From: Moraxella boevrei DSM 14165
GTDB lineage: Bacteria; Pseudomonadota; Gammaproteobacteria; Pseudomonadales; Moraxellaceae
Assembly: GCF_000379845.1 (NCBI RefSeq)
Contig: NZ_KB903793.1
Span: forward strand, 105,405 to 158,534
Length of the DNA stretch: 53,130 nucleotides
Direction of reading: 5' to 3'
A model generated the notes under the pieces. The model was not told where the DNA came from. It saw nothing but the letters and a program-made list of their open reading frames with translations, and searched no databases. Shown here piece by piece: positions 9,531-18,993 of the stretch; the first letter of the stretch is position 1, and each line of letters starts with the position of its first letter. A program made the position numbers and the translations under genes.

Positions 9531-9569
9531 TTTTTTTTAAAAATATTTAAAAACAAAAAGTTAAAATAG

Positions 9570-9594
9570 AACCCAATTTTAAAATTGGGTTTTA
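9570..9594 (+). terminator. Terminator between the SH3 gene and miaB
   Basis: Perfect 22-nt palindrome (9570-9591) followed by TT. Symmetric, so it could serve both converging genes. Confidence 0.7.
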
Positions 9595-9636
9595 TTGGTA
9601 AAAAGTTAATTCTTATTAAACAGTCTATTAAATCAA

Positions 9637-11088
9637 TTAACCAATAATATCTACAAACTCACCTTTTACCATATGCGGACCGACAAACTCGGTAATTTTG
9701 ACATTGACAAATTTACCCAAAAGCTCATCGCTCCCCTCAAAAATAACCGAACGAGTATTCTCTGCTGTGCCGTGAAGTCCATTTATGCGGTTGGATTTTT
9801 CTTCTACAAGAACAGGGATGGTCGTACCAATCATCGCTCGAGTTTTAGCAAAGGTTGAGTCTAAAATTACCTGCTGAAAGGTGGCAAGACGTTCTTTTTT
9901 GGTCGCTAAATCCACATTATCAGGCAACTCTGATGCTGGTGTGCCAGGGCGTTTAGAGTAGATAAAGCTGTATGAATGGTCAAAGTCTAAGTCTTTGGCA
10001 AGTTGTAAGGTATCGTTAAAATCTTCATCAGTTTCATTTGGAAAACCAATAATAAAATCGCTAGATAGTAGAATATCGGGACGAACCTCACGCAACTTAT
10101 TGATTTGATTGATATAAATATCAATGGTGTGATTGCGTTTCATGGCGGCTAAAATACGATTTGAGCCACTTTGTACAGGTAAGTGTAAGTGATTCACAAG
10201 TTTTGGAATTTTGGCATACGCATCAATGATATCATCGGTAAATTCCAAGGGATGACTGGTGGTAAAGCGGATGCGGTCAATGCCGTCAATGTGTGATACA
10301 TAATGCAGTAGTTCGCTAAATCGGCAAATCGTACCGTCTGATTTTTCGCCACGGTAGCCGTTGACGTTTTGCCCAAGTAAGTTAATTTCACGCACGCCTT
10401 TTTCGGCTAAACTGTCAATTTCGGCAAGCACGTCATCTAACGGACGAGAAATCTCTTCGCCACGGGTATAAGGTACCACGCAAAACGAGCAGTATTTTGA
10501 ACAGCCTTCCATGATAGACACAAATGCCTTAAAGCCTTCTACTTTTGGCTCTGGTAAAAAGTCAAATTTTTCAATGCTTGGGAATGACACGTCCACGACA
10601 CCAATGCGATTTTTGGGCTTGATATCGCTTTGAGATTGCGATTTTTCATACAGTTCAGGCAGGCGGTGTAGGGTTTGTGGACCGAATACCATATCGACAT
10701 ATGGGGCTCGGGCTTGGATATTATCGCCTTCTTGGGATGCCACACAGCCACCGACACCAATGACAAGGTCTGGATTTTTTTCTTTTAATTTTCGCCAGCG
10801 ACCAAGCTGACTAAACACCTTTTCTTGGGCTTTTTCACGAATAGAGCAGGTGTTCATAATCAGTACGTCTGCCTCATCAATATTGTCGGTCAAAATCATG
10901 CCATGACTGTCGCCTAGCACGTCCGCCATTTTTTCAGAATCATAGACGTTCATCTGACAGCCTTGTGTCTCAATAAAGACTTTTTTGGCGTTTGGATACG
11001 TGCTTTGTGCCAAGCTATTGGTGGTGTTTTGGCTGTTTTTTGTTGGGTTGGATTGGAGGCTTTTGGGGTCAAACACAGCGACGGTCAT
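9637..11088 (-). CDS. miaB: tRNA-2-methylthio-N6-dimethylallyladenosine synthase
   Basis: Radical-SAM methylthiotransferase that adds the methylthio group to i6A37 of tRNAs. The radical-SAM cysteines are C196, C200 and C203 (CSKYCSFC); the second cluster uses C44, C81 and C115. A TRAM domain ends the protein. About 30 N-terminal residues rich in Asn/Ser/Thr precede the usual start of homology. miaA, which makes its substrate i6A, lies 424 bp away on the other strand. Confidence 0.96.
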   Translation of the reverse strand: MTVAVFDPKSLQSNPTKNSQNTTNSLAQSTYPNAKKVFIETQGCQMNVYDSEKMADVLGDSHGMILTDNIDEADVLIMNTCSIREKAQEKVFSQLGRWRKLKEKNPDLVIGVGGCVASQEGDNIQARAPYVDMVFGPQTLHRLPELYEKSQSQSDIKPKNRIGVVDVSFPSIEKFDFLPEPKVEGFKAFVSIMEGCSKYCSFCVVPYTRGEEISRPLDDVLAEIDSLAEKGVREINLLGQNVNGYRGEKSDGTICRFSELLHYVSHIDGIDRIRFTTSHPLEFTDDIIDAYAKIPKLVNHLHLPVQSGSNRILAAMKRNHTIDIYINQINKLREVRPDILLSSDFIIGFPNETDEDFNDTLQLAKDLDFDHSYSFIYSKRPGTPASELPDNVDLATKKERLATFQQVILDSTFAKTRAMIGTTIPVLVEEKSNRINGLHGTAENTRSVIFEGSDELLGKFVNVKITEFVGPHMVKGEFVDIIG

Positions 11089-11219
11089 GAGGCTACCTAT
11101 TTCTTATAAATTTTAACTAACCTATTATTATAACAAATTTTATCGGGGTAGGGGCAAGTTATTTTGTTAAAAGATGCTTGTTTAATTAGGGTGTCAACTG
11201 GTGAAAACAGGCAAATATC

Positions 11220-11228
11220 TGTTATAAT
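11220..11228 (+). promoter_or_regulatory. Extended -10 promoter of the AbrB-like gene
   Basis: TGTTATAAT, a consensus extended -10 element, 31 nt upstream of the ATG at 11260. It lies inside the longer open frame that starts at 11164, which argues that the frame upstream of 11260 is not coding. Confidence 0.55.
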
Positions 11229-11259
11229 GTTGGCTAAAATTAAGGTTGGGATTTATATT

Positions 11260-11415
11260 ATGATGACAAAATTACATCAAATTGACGACTCGGTTGCGGT
11301 GACTATTCCACCAACGAGGTTAAAAAGTTTAAATATGGATAAAAATTCAATGGTAGAGGTTAGTCTTGACAAGGATTTTATTCAAATTTTGCCGATTAAT
11401 TCTTCTGAAAAATAA
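11260..11415 (+). CDS. AbrB/MazE-like DNA-binding protein without a partner
   Basis: 51 aa. The core (KLHQIDDSVAVTIPPTRLKSLNM, shown here from its positions 4-26) fits the swapped-hairpin AbrB/MazE fold, with an SVAVTIPP element like that of antitoxins. The frame is open from 11164, but the ATG at 11260 has AAGGTTGGG upstream and sits just after a good -10 box, so I chose it. No toxin gene follows: 11416-11512 holds no ORF and miaA starts next. It may be an orphan antitoxin or a small regulator. Confidence 0.65.
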   Translation: MMTKLHQIDDSVAVTIPPTRLKSLNMDKNSMVEVSLDKDFIQILPINSSEK

Positions 11416-11512
11416 TCAACACTTGCCCGTAATTACGCTTGATAAAAAAGCATCAAAATTGGCAAATTTTCAACGTTTATTATAAATATTTTTTAATAAA
11501 ACTGGTTTTCTT

Positions 11513-12469
11513 ATGCAAGTTATCTGCCTTATCGCCCCTACCGCCACTGGCAAAACCACCTTAGCCTATGAGTTGTACGACACAGGGCGATATCACCTGA
11601 TTTCGGTAGATAGTGCCTTAATCTACCGTGATATGAACATCGGTACGGCAAAACCGACCCGAGCTGAACTTACCAAATATCCGCATGATTTGGTGGATAT
11701 TATTAACCCTGAGGAAACCTATAGTGTGGCCCAATTTGTCAATGATGTCAAAAATAGCATTGATTTGGCTCACGAAAAAGGCAAAATTCCGCTGTTAGTT
11801 GGTGGAACAATGATGTATTATATGGCGATTCTGGACGGGATTGCCGATATTCCTGCGACCTTGCCAGAAACTCGACAAACCGTGCAAACCATGATTGCCG
11901 AGCAAGGAATTGAGCAAGTTCACGCATTTTTGGCACAGCATGACCCGATTTTGGCAAACAAATTTTTCCCCACCGATACCCAACGCATCGGACGAGCGGT
12001 AGAAGTTTTGTTACAAACGGGTAAACCATTAAGCGAGTGGCAACAGTTACCGAACATTGCCTTGGCGGACAATCCTGCCGAACAATGGTCAATTTATTGT
12101 GTAACGCCTGAGCGTGCTTGGTTGCACGAGCGAATTGCCTTGCGATTGGAAGTGATGTGGCAACAGGGCTTTTTACAAGAAGTGATTGATTTGCGAAAAA
12201 ACTATCAATTACACGCCGATATGCCGTCTATGCGGTGTGTGGGCTACCGTCAAGCGTGGGATTTTTTACAAAAAATTGCAAAAAAACCTGACGAAGACAC
12301 AATTCACGCTAGACAAGCCATGCAAAATGAGGCATTATATGCAACAAGACAGTTAGCAAAACGCCAATATACATGGATGCGAAAATTATTAAATACAAAA
12401 AAATTGCACGAACAGCATGATTTACAACAATTTTTTAGTGTAGATGAAATCAAAAAAAAATTGTTATAA
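11513..12469 (+). CDS. miaA: tRNA dimethylallyltransferase
   Basis: Adds a dimethylallyl group to A37 of tRNAs reading U-starting codons. P-loop APTATGKT is at 8-15, followed by SVDSALIYRDMNIGTAKP; CVGYRQAW is the conserved C-terminal motif. 318 aa is the normal length. hfq follows after 89 bp, the order known from E. coli. Confidence 0.95.
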   Translation: MQVICLIAPTATGKTTLAYELYDTGRYHLISVDSALIYRDMNIGTAKPTRAELTKYPHDLVDIINPEETYSVAQFVNDVKNSIDLAHEKGKIPLLVGGTMMYYMAILDGIADIPATLPETRQTVQTMIAEQGIEQVHAFLAQHDPILANKFFPTDTQRIGRAVEVLLQTGKPLSEWQQLPNIALADNPAEQWSIYCVTPERAWLHERIALRLEVMWQQGFLQEVIDLRKNYQLHADMPSMRCVGYRQAWDFLQKIAKKPDEDTIHARQAMQNEALYATRQLAKRQYTWMRKLLNTKKLHEQHDLQQFFSVDEIKKKLL

Positions 12470-12558
12470 ATTGCTTTATTTTCGCCAACAGTTATAGCCT
12501 AAACCTTTTTAAAATAACAAACGTTAAAAAAACTTGACAAAATTTGGGAGAACTCATC

Positions 12559-13149
12559 ATGTCAAAAGGTCAAACTTTACAAGACCCATTTTTAAATTCT
12601 TTGCGTAAAGACCGCATTCCTGTTTCAATTTTTTTGGTAAATGGCATAAAATTACAAGGTCATATTGAATCCTTTGACCAATACGTTGTGTTGTTAAAAA
12701 ATACCGTCAGCCAAATGGTGTACAAACACGCTATTTCAACCGTTGTTCCTGCTCGCAATCCACGCACTGCAGGCACGCCGACAGGCACAGGCTTTGGACA
12801 AACCACAGGCGAAATGCCAACAGGCGGTATGGGGTTTGAGCGTCCTGCAGGGTTTGATTTGCCACAGTATGGCGGTGCATCTCGTGGCGGTTTTGGTACG
12901 GTTACCAGCCGTACGCCAAGTTTTGCTAACAATCGCAATGAGCGTGGTTTTGACAATAATTTTGACGGCGAGCAACGTGCTTTTGGCAATAGCCTAAGTG
13001 GCGGAGCAGGTTTTGACCGCAGTAATTTTGCTGACCGCGGTTTTGATGAAGGGTTTGATAACAAATCTTTTGACAAAGGCTATGATAATAAGTTTGACAA
13101 CAAAGCCTTTGATGACAATGCAGGTTTTGATGCTCATGATGAAGATTAA
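12559..13149 (+). CDS. hfq: RNA chaperone Hfq with a long C-terminal tail
   Basis: Sm-like hexameric chaperone for small RNAs. Residues 1-66 form a typical core ([14 protein letters not shown], Sm2 motif [10 protein letters not shown] at 55-64). The ATG at 12559 has GGGAG upstream and matches the family start MSKGQ; a TTG five codons upstream falls in the ribosome site. The tail (about 67-196) is Gly-rich at first and then made of degenerate F-D-N/K units, acidic at the end. E. coli Hfq has about 102 residues; long Gly-rich tails are known in Moraxella and Acinetobacter. Confidence 0.95.
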   Translation: MSKGQTLQDPFLNSLRKDRIPVSIFLVNGIKLQGHIESFDQYVVLLKNTVSQMVYKHAISTVVPARNPRTAGTPTGTGFGQTTGEMPTGGMGFERPAGFDLPQYGGASRGGFGTVTSRTPSFANNRNERGFDNNFDGEQRAFGNSLSGGAGFDRSNFADRGFDEGFDNKSFDKGYDNKFDNKAFDDNAGFDAHDED

Positions 13150-13171
13150 TTTTTTATTATATTTTAAAAAG

Positions 13172-13198
13172 AAAAGCTAGGGTTTGCCTAGCTTTTTT
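13172..13198 (+). terminator. Terminator after hfq
   Basis: 10-bp stem (13172-13181 with 13187-13196), 5-nt loop, run of T residues. Confidence 0.88.
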
Positions 13199-13459
13199 AG
13201 GTTAAACAAAGGAAAACTTAACAAGGAAATGCGTTTGCTATCATGATTTGACTTGAAAATTTACCAAAACAGTTGATACTGCTCTTGCAACATTACATAT
13301 CACCTTTACGCTAAAATAATTACTCTGCCTGCCACTTTATTAAAATCTGCTAAAATAACGCTAGTAAATTCACTAAAAAATAATTATAATAAGAACTATT
13401 ATCATTTTAGATTAAAACGATGATGGTAATTCTTCTATTTGTCTTTATGAGTTCTCTTC
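13199..13459 (+). promoter_or_regulatory. Upstream region of the TonB receptor, possible Fur site
   Basis: No ORF here. An extended -10 word TGCTAAAAT is at 13348-13356. Around 13380-13409 there is an A/T-rich imperfect repeat with ATAATAAG and TATTATCATT, about 11 of 19 positions matching the Fur consensus in the best frame. Iron control of the next gene is plausible for a siderophore receptor but the site is weak. Confidence 0.35.
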
Positions 13460-15589
13460 ATGCAAAAACGTTTTCTTTCCTTAAGTATTTCTGCCCTTAT
13501 GTTGGCGAACTTACCTGCGATTGCTGATGACAACAACGTCAGCGAACCCAGTGTTCAAATGGACACGATGTACATTACTTCTCGCAATACCGATGCTGAA
13601 GTGGACTATGTTGGCAAAAAAGCCAATGCTCTGTTAAAATCTGACGATGTGTTATTTGATACGGCAAAATCGGTATCGGTCATCACCCAAAGCCAATTAC
13701 AACAAAAACAAGCGACTACGGTATCCGAGGCGTTAAAAGGCGTGGCAGGCGTGAGTACAGGGCAATATGGCAGACGTGGTTGGGACGATTTTGTGATTCG
13801 TGGGCAGGTTGCCAACTCGCAAGTGATGATTGACGGTATGCGAAGTGCAACTTCTAGAAATTTTTTAAACAGTTTTGATGTGTCAGGACTTGAGTCGGTA
13901 GAGGTGGTAAAAGGGGCGGAATCGGTGAATTTTGGGGCATTGTTACCGTCAGGCGTGGTGAATTTAACCAGTAAAAAACCCAAAAATACTACCTTTAAAA
14001 ATGTGAGTATCTCGGCAGGAAGTGATGGCTTTTTGCAAGGAGCATTTGATATCAACTATGCCAAAAATAACAGCACGGACGGGGCATTTCGTGTCAATGG
14101 GCGAGTGGCAGAATCGGACGACCCAACCGACTATGTATATTTTAAAAATTATTATATTGCCCCTTCGTATCAGTTTAAACCCAATGAAAAATCCGATGTA
14201 ACTTTGTCAGCCAGTTATCAAGGGCGAAAATATATCCGCCAGCAAGGTATGCCCGCTCAAGATGATGTTTACAAAAAATACCCAAGCAGTTTCTTTTTTG
14301 GCGACCCAAATCGCTATTTAAACGATGAAAGTTTGCGTTTGGGTTATCAGTTGGATTATAAATTGGACAATGGTTGGAAATTGTTCCAAAACTTTGCCTT
14401 TACTAAACGAGAAGCAGACGGCTCGGCGGTGATTGCCAATGGTAATCCAATTGTCAAAAATAATACAATGGGTCGGCAGTTGAATGACCAATTAAAACAA
14501 GATACGATTTTTTCATTGGATAACCGTTTGACAAAAAACTTCCAGTTTGGCGATATTAGTCATGATGTATCGGTGGGATTAGATGGTTTTCGTGAACGCA
14601 GTGATTATCAATTCTTAACGTGTACTTATGGTACAATGGATTTGAACACAGGTGTGGCAAATAATCAATGTACCAATGCGTCAAAAGTGCATAACAATAC
14701 AGCGATTAATCATTTGCAATATGTAGGACTTTATGCCAAAGATACCATGCGTTTAGCAGGTTTTCGTCCTGTGGATAATTGGGTAATTGGGCTTGGTGGG
14801 CGTTATGATTGGTCAAAAATCAAAAGCAATAGCCAAAATTTAGGCTTAACCAAAAAATCAGATAAAGCCTTTAGCATCAATGCTTCAGCCATGTATCAAT
14901 TTGACAATAAATTTGCCCCCTATGTCAGCTATAGTACGTCATTTTTACCCAATACTGATAAAGGCGTGGGTGGTAAAGTGCTTGACCCAGAGACAGGCTC
15001 ACAGCGAGAAGTTGGGGTAAAATGGCAAAATGTTGAACAAACCTTACAAGGTAGTTTAAGTTATTATGACATCACACGCAAAAATGTGAGTGAAAAAGTT
15101 GATAACGATTATTATGATTTGGTTGGCAAACAACAAACCAAAGGCTATGAAATGGAAGTCAAGGCATTTTTGAATGACCAATGGAACATCTCAGCCAGTT
15201 ATAGCCATATTCCGATTGCCAAAGTTGTCGCCCAATCGCCAATCGCAACCAATTATAATGTCGGCGATAGATTAAATCATGTAGCAAAAAATGCCTACAG
15301 TCTGGGTACACAATATTATTTTGAACCGTCAAAAATGGGCTGGTATGTCGGAGCCATGTACCGTTATGAAGACGAACATCACGCAAAACGTGGTAAAAAT
15401 CAAATCGTCTTGCCAAGCTACACCTTGTTTGACCTAGAAACGGGTTATAATACGCCAAAATGGGGCGTAGATTTATCCGTACAAAACCTATTTGACGAAA
15501 AATACTACTCTGGCACATCACCAAACGTATCTATGGTAACACATGGCGACCCACGCACATGGCGATTAAAATTTAACTACAAATTTTAA
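13460..15589 (+). CDS. TonB-dependent siderophore receptor
   Basis: 709-aa outer-membrane beta-barrel. A signal peptide ends near residue 22 (PAIA), a TonB-box-like stretch DTMYIT follows at about 35, and then the plug domain (SVSVITQSQLQQKQATTVSEALKGV at about 72-96, VVKGAESVNFG). The C-terminus WRLKFNYKF ends in an aromatic residue as barrels need. It is most like the FhuA/ferrichrome-type group, but the substrate cannot be read from sequence. The fused ABC transporter begins 5 bp downstream, so they form an operon. Confidence 0.92.
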   Translation: MQKRFLSLSISALMLANLPAIADDNNVSEPSVQMDTMYITSRNTDAEVDYVGKKANALLKSDDVLFDTAKSVSVITQSQLQQKQATTVSEALKGVAGVSTGQYGRRGWDDFVIRGQVANSQVMIDGMRSATSRNFLNSFDVSGLESVEVVKGAESVNFGALLPSGVVNLTSKKPKNTTFKNVSISAGSDGFLQGAFDINYAKNNSTDGAFRVNGRVAESDDPTDYVYFKNYYIAPSYQFKPNEKSDVTLSASYQGRKYIRQQGMPAQDDVYKKYPSSFFFGDPNRYLNDESLRLGYQLDYKLDNGWKLFQNFAFTKREADGSAVIANGNPIVKNNTMGRQLNDQLKQDTIFSLDNRLTKNFQFGDISHDVSVGLDGFRERSDYQFLTCTYGTMDLNTGVANNQCTNASKVHNNTAINHLQYVGLYAKDTMRLAGFRPVDNWVIGLGGRYDWSKIKSNSQNLGLTKKSDKAFSINASAMYQFDNKFAPYVSYSTSFLPNTDKGVGGKVLDPETGSQREVGVKWQNVEQTLQGSLSYYDITRKNVSEKVDNDYYDLVGKQQTKGYEMEVKAFLNDQWNISASYSHIPIAKVVAQSPIATNYNVGDRLNHVAKNAYSLGTQYYFEPSKMGWYVGAMYRYEDEHHAKRGKNQIVLPSYTLFDLETGYNTPKWGVDLSVQNLFDEKYYSGTSPNVSMVTHGDPRTWRLKFNYKF

Positions 15590-15594
15590 TCCGC

Positions 15595-17397
15595 ATGGAA
15601 AAATGGCAAATTGAATTATACCAAACCCCAATATGGCTAGTTCAGAGCTTTATTGGGGTCTTGGTCGTTTGTGCGATGTTGGCGTTTCTGCTAAAAAATA
15701 CTCGCTTTGGGCGACAATTTTCCCAAGTGGTAAAGCCTTGTATTGATAAAAACAATCTTGATAAAATCTGCATAGTTTTGGCGATTTTGCTGTTATTATT
15801 GTTGTTAGAAGTGCGTTTTAGCGTGTTAAACACGTTTTTTTACAATGGTTTATACAGTTCGCTTGAGAAAAAACAACTGTTGGCATTTTGGTTTTTTGCA
15901 GGGATTAACGCCTTGCTACTCGTGGTTCGCATTGTCAATGGCGTGATAGACCAATGGTTTGAAGAAGTGTTTAAAATCCGCTGGCTAGAACGGTTTAACC
16001 AAGAATTGCTTAACCGCTGGTTTGCCAATAAACACTATTATCACCTGCAAATGAGCCAAGAGCGACCTGATAACATTGACCAGCGTATTCAGCAAGATGC
16101 ACAGGATTTTATCAGCACAACCGTTGAATTTGTGCGTGGTATGATAAACTCGGTAGTGTCGGCGATTGAGTTTACCATTGTGCTTTGGGGCTTGTCTGGC
16201 GTGATTTCATTGCTTGGTGTGCAAGTGCCTCGTGGCATGGTGTTTTTTGTGTTTATTTTTGCCGTGCTTGCCACTTTTGGGGCAATGTGGATTGGTAAAC
16301 CTTTGATAAAACTTAATTTTGACAACGAACGCTTTAATGGTGATTATCGTTATTCGCTGATTCGTGTCAAAGACAATGCTGAAAGTATCGCTTTTTATGA
16401 CGGTGAAAAAGCCGAATTTGACAACCTAAAACAACGTTTTGCCAAAATTATACAAAACCGTTGGAAAATCGTGTATCGTTCCTTAGCTTTAAACAGTTTT
16501 AATAATGGCTTAACACAAGGCGTGCAACTGTTACCGCTGATGCTCCAAGCCCCACGCTTTTTTGCAGGGCAGGCGACCATTGGCGATATGCACCAAACCG
16601 TGCAGGCCTTTAACCGCCTACAACGAGCCTTGTCGTTTTTTCGCAATTTTTATGAAGCCTTTACCGCTTATCAAGCCAGATTAGAACGTCTAAACGGATT
16701 TTTTAGCAGTATGGAAAAATCCAAAACCGACAAAAAACCTGAATTTCACACGCTAGAGCAAGGCATTATTTTACAAAATGTGGCGTTGTTTTTGGCGGAT
16801 AATCGTAAGTTAATTGACAATGTAAATGTAGAATTAGTACAAGGTGATAGATTATTAATTCAGGGAAAAAGTGGTTGTGGCAAAACGTCTTTATTGCGAC
16901 TATTGGCAGGGCTTTGGCGATTTGATGCGACAGGCGTGGTAAAATTACCGCCAAAACAGCAAATGATGTTTGTGCCACAACGTCCTTATTTACCACAAGG
17001 CACGCTAAAACAAGCAATTTGTTATCCAAAATTTTTGCAAGATAATAATCAAGAAATTTATGACAATGAATTAAAAAAAATTTTACAATATTGCAAATTG
17101 GATTATTTATCAGACAAACTTCACGAGCAGGATAACTGGCAACAACGGCTTTCATCAGGCGAATTGCAACGCATTGCTTTTGTGCGAATGTTGTTGGCAA
17201 AACCGCAAGTGTTACTGCTTGATGAGGTAACGTCAGCCTTAGACGAGCTGACCGAAGCCTATTTGTACCAACTATTAATCAAAACCTTGCCCCAAACCCT
17301 AATTATCAGTATCGGACATCGTCAGACTTTGACGGCGTTTCATCATCGGGTTTTGCGACTGGATGAATACGCTATTTTGACAATTTTTGACAAATAA
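15595..17397 (+). CDS. ABC transporter, SbmA/BacA-YddA type, permease fused to ATPase
   Basis: 600 aa. The N-terminal half has about six membrane segments of the SbmA_BacA/ABC_membrane_2 type (first at about 12-34) and the C-terminal half is an ABC ATPase: Walker A GKSGCGKT at 424-431, signature LSSGELQRIAF, Walker B VLLLDEVTSALD. Relatives include YddA of E. coli and Rv1819c-like vitamin B12/peptide importers. The start lies 5 bp after the receptor stop. The pairing suggests that what the receptor brings into the periplasm crosses the inner membrane through this protein; export is also possible. Confidence 0.9.
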   Translation: MEKWQIELYQTPIWLVQSFIGVLVVCAMLAFLLKNTRFGRQFSQVVKPCIDKNNLDKICIVLAILLLLLLLEVRFSVLNTFFYNGLYSSLEKKQLLAFWFFAGINALLLVVRIVNGVIDQWFEEVFKIRWLERFNQELLNRWFANKHYYHLQMSQERPDNIDQRIQQDAQDFISTTVEFVRGMINSVVSAIEFTIVLWGLSGVISLLGVQVPRGMVFFVFIFAVLATFGAMWIGKPLIKLNFDNERFNGDYRYSLIRVKDNAESIAFYDGEKAEFDNLKQRFAKIIQNRWKIVYRSLALNSFNNGLTQGVQLLPLMLQAPRFFAGQATIGDMHQTVQAFNRLQRALSFFRNFYEAFTAYQARLERLNGFFSSMEKSKTDKKPEFHTLEQGIILQNVALFLADNRKLIDNVNVELVQGDRLLIQGKSGCGKTSLLRLLAGLWRFDATGVVKLPPKQQMMFVPQRPYLPQGTLKQAICYPKFLQDNNQEIYDNELKKILQYCKLDYLSDKLHEQDNWQQRLSSGELQRIAFVRMLLAKPQVLLLDEVTSALDELTEAYLYQLLIKTLPQTLIISIGHRQTLTAFHHRVLRLDEYAILTIFDK

Positions 17398-17458
17398 ATA
17401 GCTGAATTTATCTAAAAAATACGCTATCATAACCAGCAAAATTCTTAGGTAAATTGCG

Positions 17459-18445
17459 ATGAGCCAGCAAAACACAGAAAACCCCCAAAAAAATGACTAT
17501 ATCCACTATGCCATTAACGCCATTGTTACCGAACAGCACGCTTTGGGCGTGTTAATCGGTGAATTGGACGACCGTTTTAACCAAGCTTGTGAACTATTAA
17601 AAAACTGTCAAGGGCGAGTGGTGGTAACGGGAATGGGTAAGTCTGGGCATATCGGACGCAAAATCGCTGCAACCTTTGCATCAACGGGTACGCCGTCCTT
17701 TTTTATGCACCCAGCAGAAGCAGGTCATGGCGACTTGGGAATGTTGGTAAAAGGTGATGTTTTGCTTGCCATTTCTAATTCTGGACAATCCGATGAAATC
17801 CGTACCTTATTACCTGTGGTAGAAAAACTTGACATTCCGCTGATTAGCATTAGCCGTGATAAACGTGGCATTTTACCACAATCTGCAACGGTGGCTTTGA
17901 CACTTGGCAAATCAGACGAAGCCTGTCCGCTTGGGCTTGCACCGACTTCTAGCACGACAGCAACCTTGGCACTCGGTGATGCGTTAGCGGTGGCATTGGT
18001 GCATAGTAAACATTTTACCTCCGATGATTTTGCCTTGTCGCACCCCGCAGGGGCGTTGGGCAAGCGTTTACTCACCCGTGTCAGTGATGTCATGCACGAC
18101 AAAGATTTGCCCATTATCGGCGAAAATGCCAATCTGGAACACGCCTTGTTAAACATGACGCAAGGGCGACTGGGCATGACCGTGATTGTCAATGCACAAA
18201 ATCAAGTGGTTGGCATATTTACCGATGGTGACTTACGCCGAGCATTGGCAAAAAATATCACACTTGCCACCAATATTAGCGATATCATGACCCCAAACCC
18301 CAAACATATTGAAGCGACTATTCGAGCGTCAGATGCATTAAGCCACATGAACGAACAAAAAGTTAATCAACTGCTTGTGTTAAATGATGATAGAACGCTG
18401 GCAGGGATTGTTGGATTGCATGATTTATTGGCAGTTGTGGGGTAA
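17459..18445 (+). CDS. kdsD: Arabinose-5-phosphate isomerase
   Basis: Turns ribulose 5-phosphate into arabinose 5-phosphate, the first step to KDO of lipopolysaccharide. A SIS domain (TGMGKSGHIGRKIAATFAST from about residue 59, PAEAGHGDLG) is followed by two CBS domains (from about 205). 328 aa is the usual length. First gene of the kdsD-kdsC-lptC-lptA-lptB cluster, with 5 bp to kdsC. Confidence 0.96.
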   Translation: MSQQNTENPQKNDYIHYAINAIVTEQHALGVLIGELDDRFNQACELLKNCQGRVVVTGMGKSGHIGRKIAATFASTGTPSFFMHPAEAGHGDLGMLVKGDVLLAISNSGQSDEIRTLLPVVEKLDIPLISISRDKRGILPQSATVALTLGKSDEACPLGLAPTSSTTATLALGDALAVALVHSKHFTSDDFALSHPAGALGKRLLTRVSDVMHDKDLPIIGENANLEHALLNMTQGRLGMTVIVNAQNQVVGIFTDGDLRRALAKNITLATNISDIMTPNPKHIEATIRASDALSHMNEQKVNQLLVLNDDRTLAGIVGLHDLLAVVG

Positions 18446-18450
18446 AAAAT

Positions 18451-18972
18451 ATGCAACGAATGTTAAAAAAAGCTGAAAAAATAAAAATGCTGGTGTTAGA
18501 CGTGGACGGTATTTTGTCCAACGGTCAAATCATTTATGATGCCAATGGTGTGGAAACCAAAGCCTTTCATGTGCAGGACGGATTCGGCATTAAGCGTTTA
18601 CAACAATTTGGCATTGACGTGGCGATTATCACAGGTCGCAATAGCCAAATTGTTGCGAACCGTGCCAAAGAATTGGGGATTAAGCATATTGCTCAAGGGC
18701 GTGAAGATAAATTAGTAGCTTTAAATGAATTGTTAGCTAATCTTGATATTACCTTAGCAGAATGTGCTTATATGGGCGATGATTTGCCAGATTACCGAGC
18801 CTTGCAAGCAGTCGGATTTTCGGCGACTGTTCCCAATGCTCATGATGAAATCAAAAAAATTGCCGATATGATAACCGTCAATGGCGGTGGCAATGGGGCG
18901 GTACGGGAAGTTTGTGACATTATTTTAAAAGCCACTGGCAACTATGAAAAAATGTTGAAAAATTATTGTTGA
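18451..18972 (+). CDS. kdsC: KDO-8-phosphate phosphatase
   Basis: HAD-family phosphatase that releases KDO from KDO 8-phosphate. Catalytic DVDG is at 17-20 (nucleophile Asp17, acid Asp19) and the metal-binding MGDDLPD lies near residue 108. There is no cap domain, as in KdsC tetramers. 173 aa. Sits 5 bp after kdsD. Confidence 0.95.
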   Translation: MQRMLKKAEKIKMLVLDVDGILSNGQIIYDANGVETKAFHVQDGFGIKRLQQFGIDVAIITGRNSQIVANRAKELGIKHIAQGREDKLVALNELLANLDITLAECAYMGDDLPDYRALQAVGFSATVPNAHDEIKKIADMITVNGGGNGAVREVCDIILKATGNYEKMLKNYC

Positions 18973-18993
18973 TTTTTTACAAAAGGTAAATAA

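Noticed and set aside
12660-13180. Overlapping ORFs on both strands in the hfq tail region
   Set aside because: The repetitive, biased codons of the Gly/FDN tail open the other frames; the products are low-complexity and have no ribosome site.
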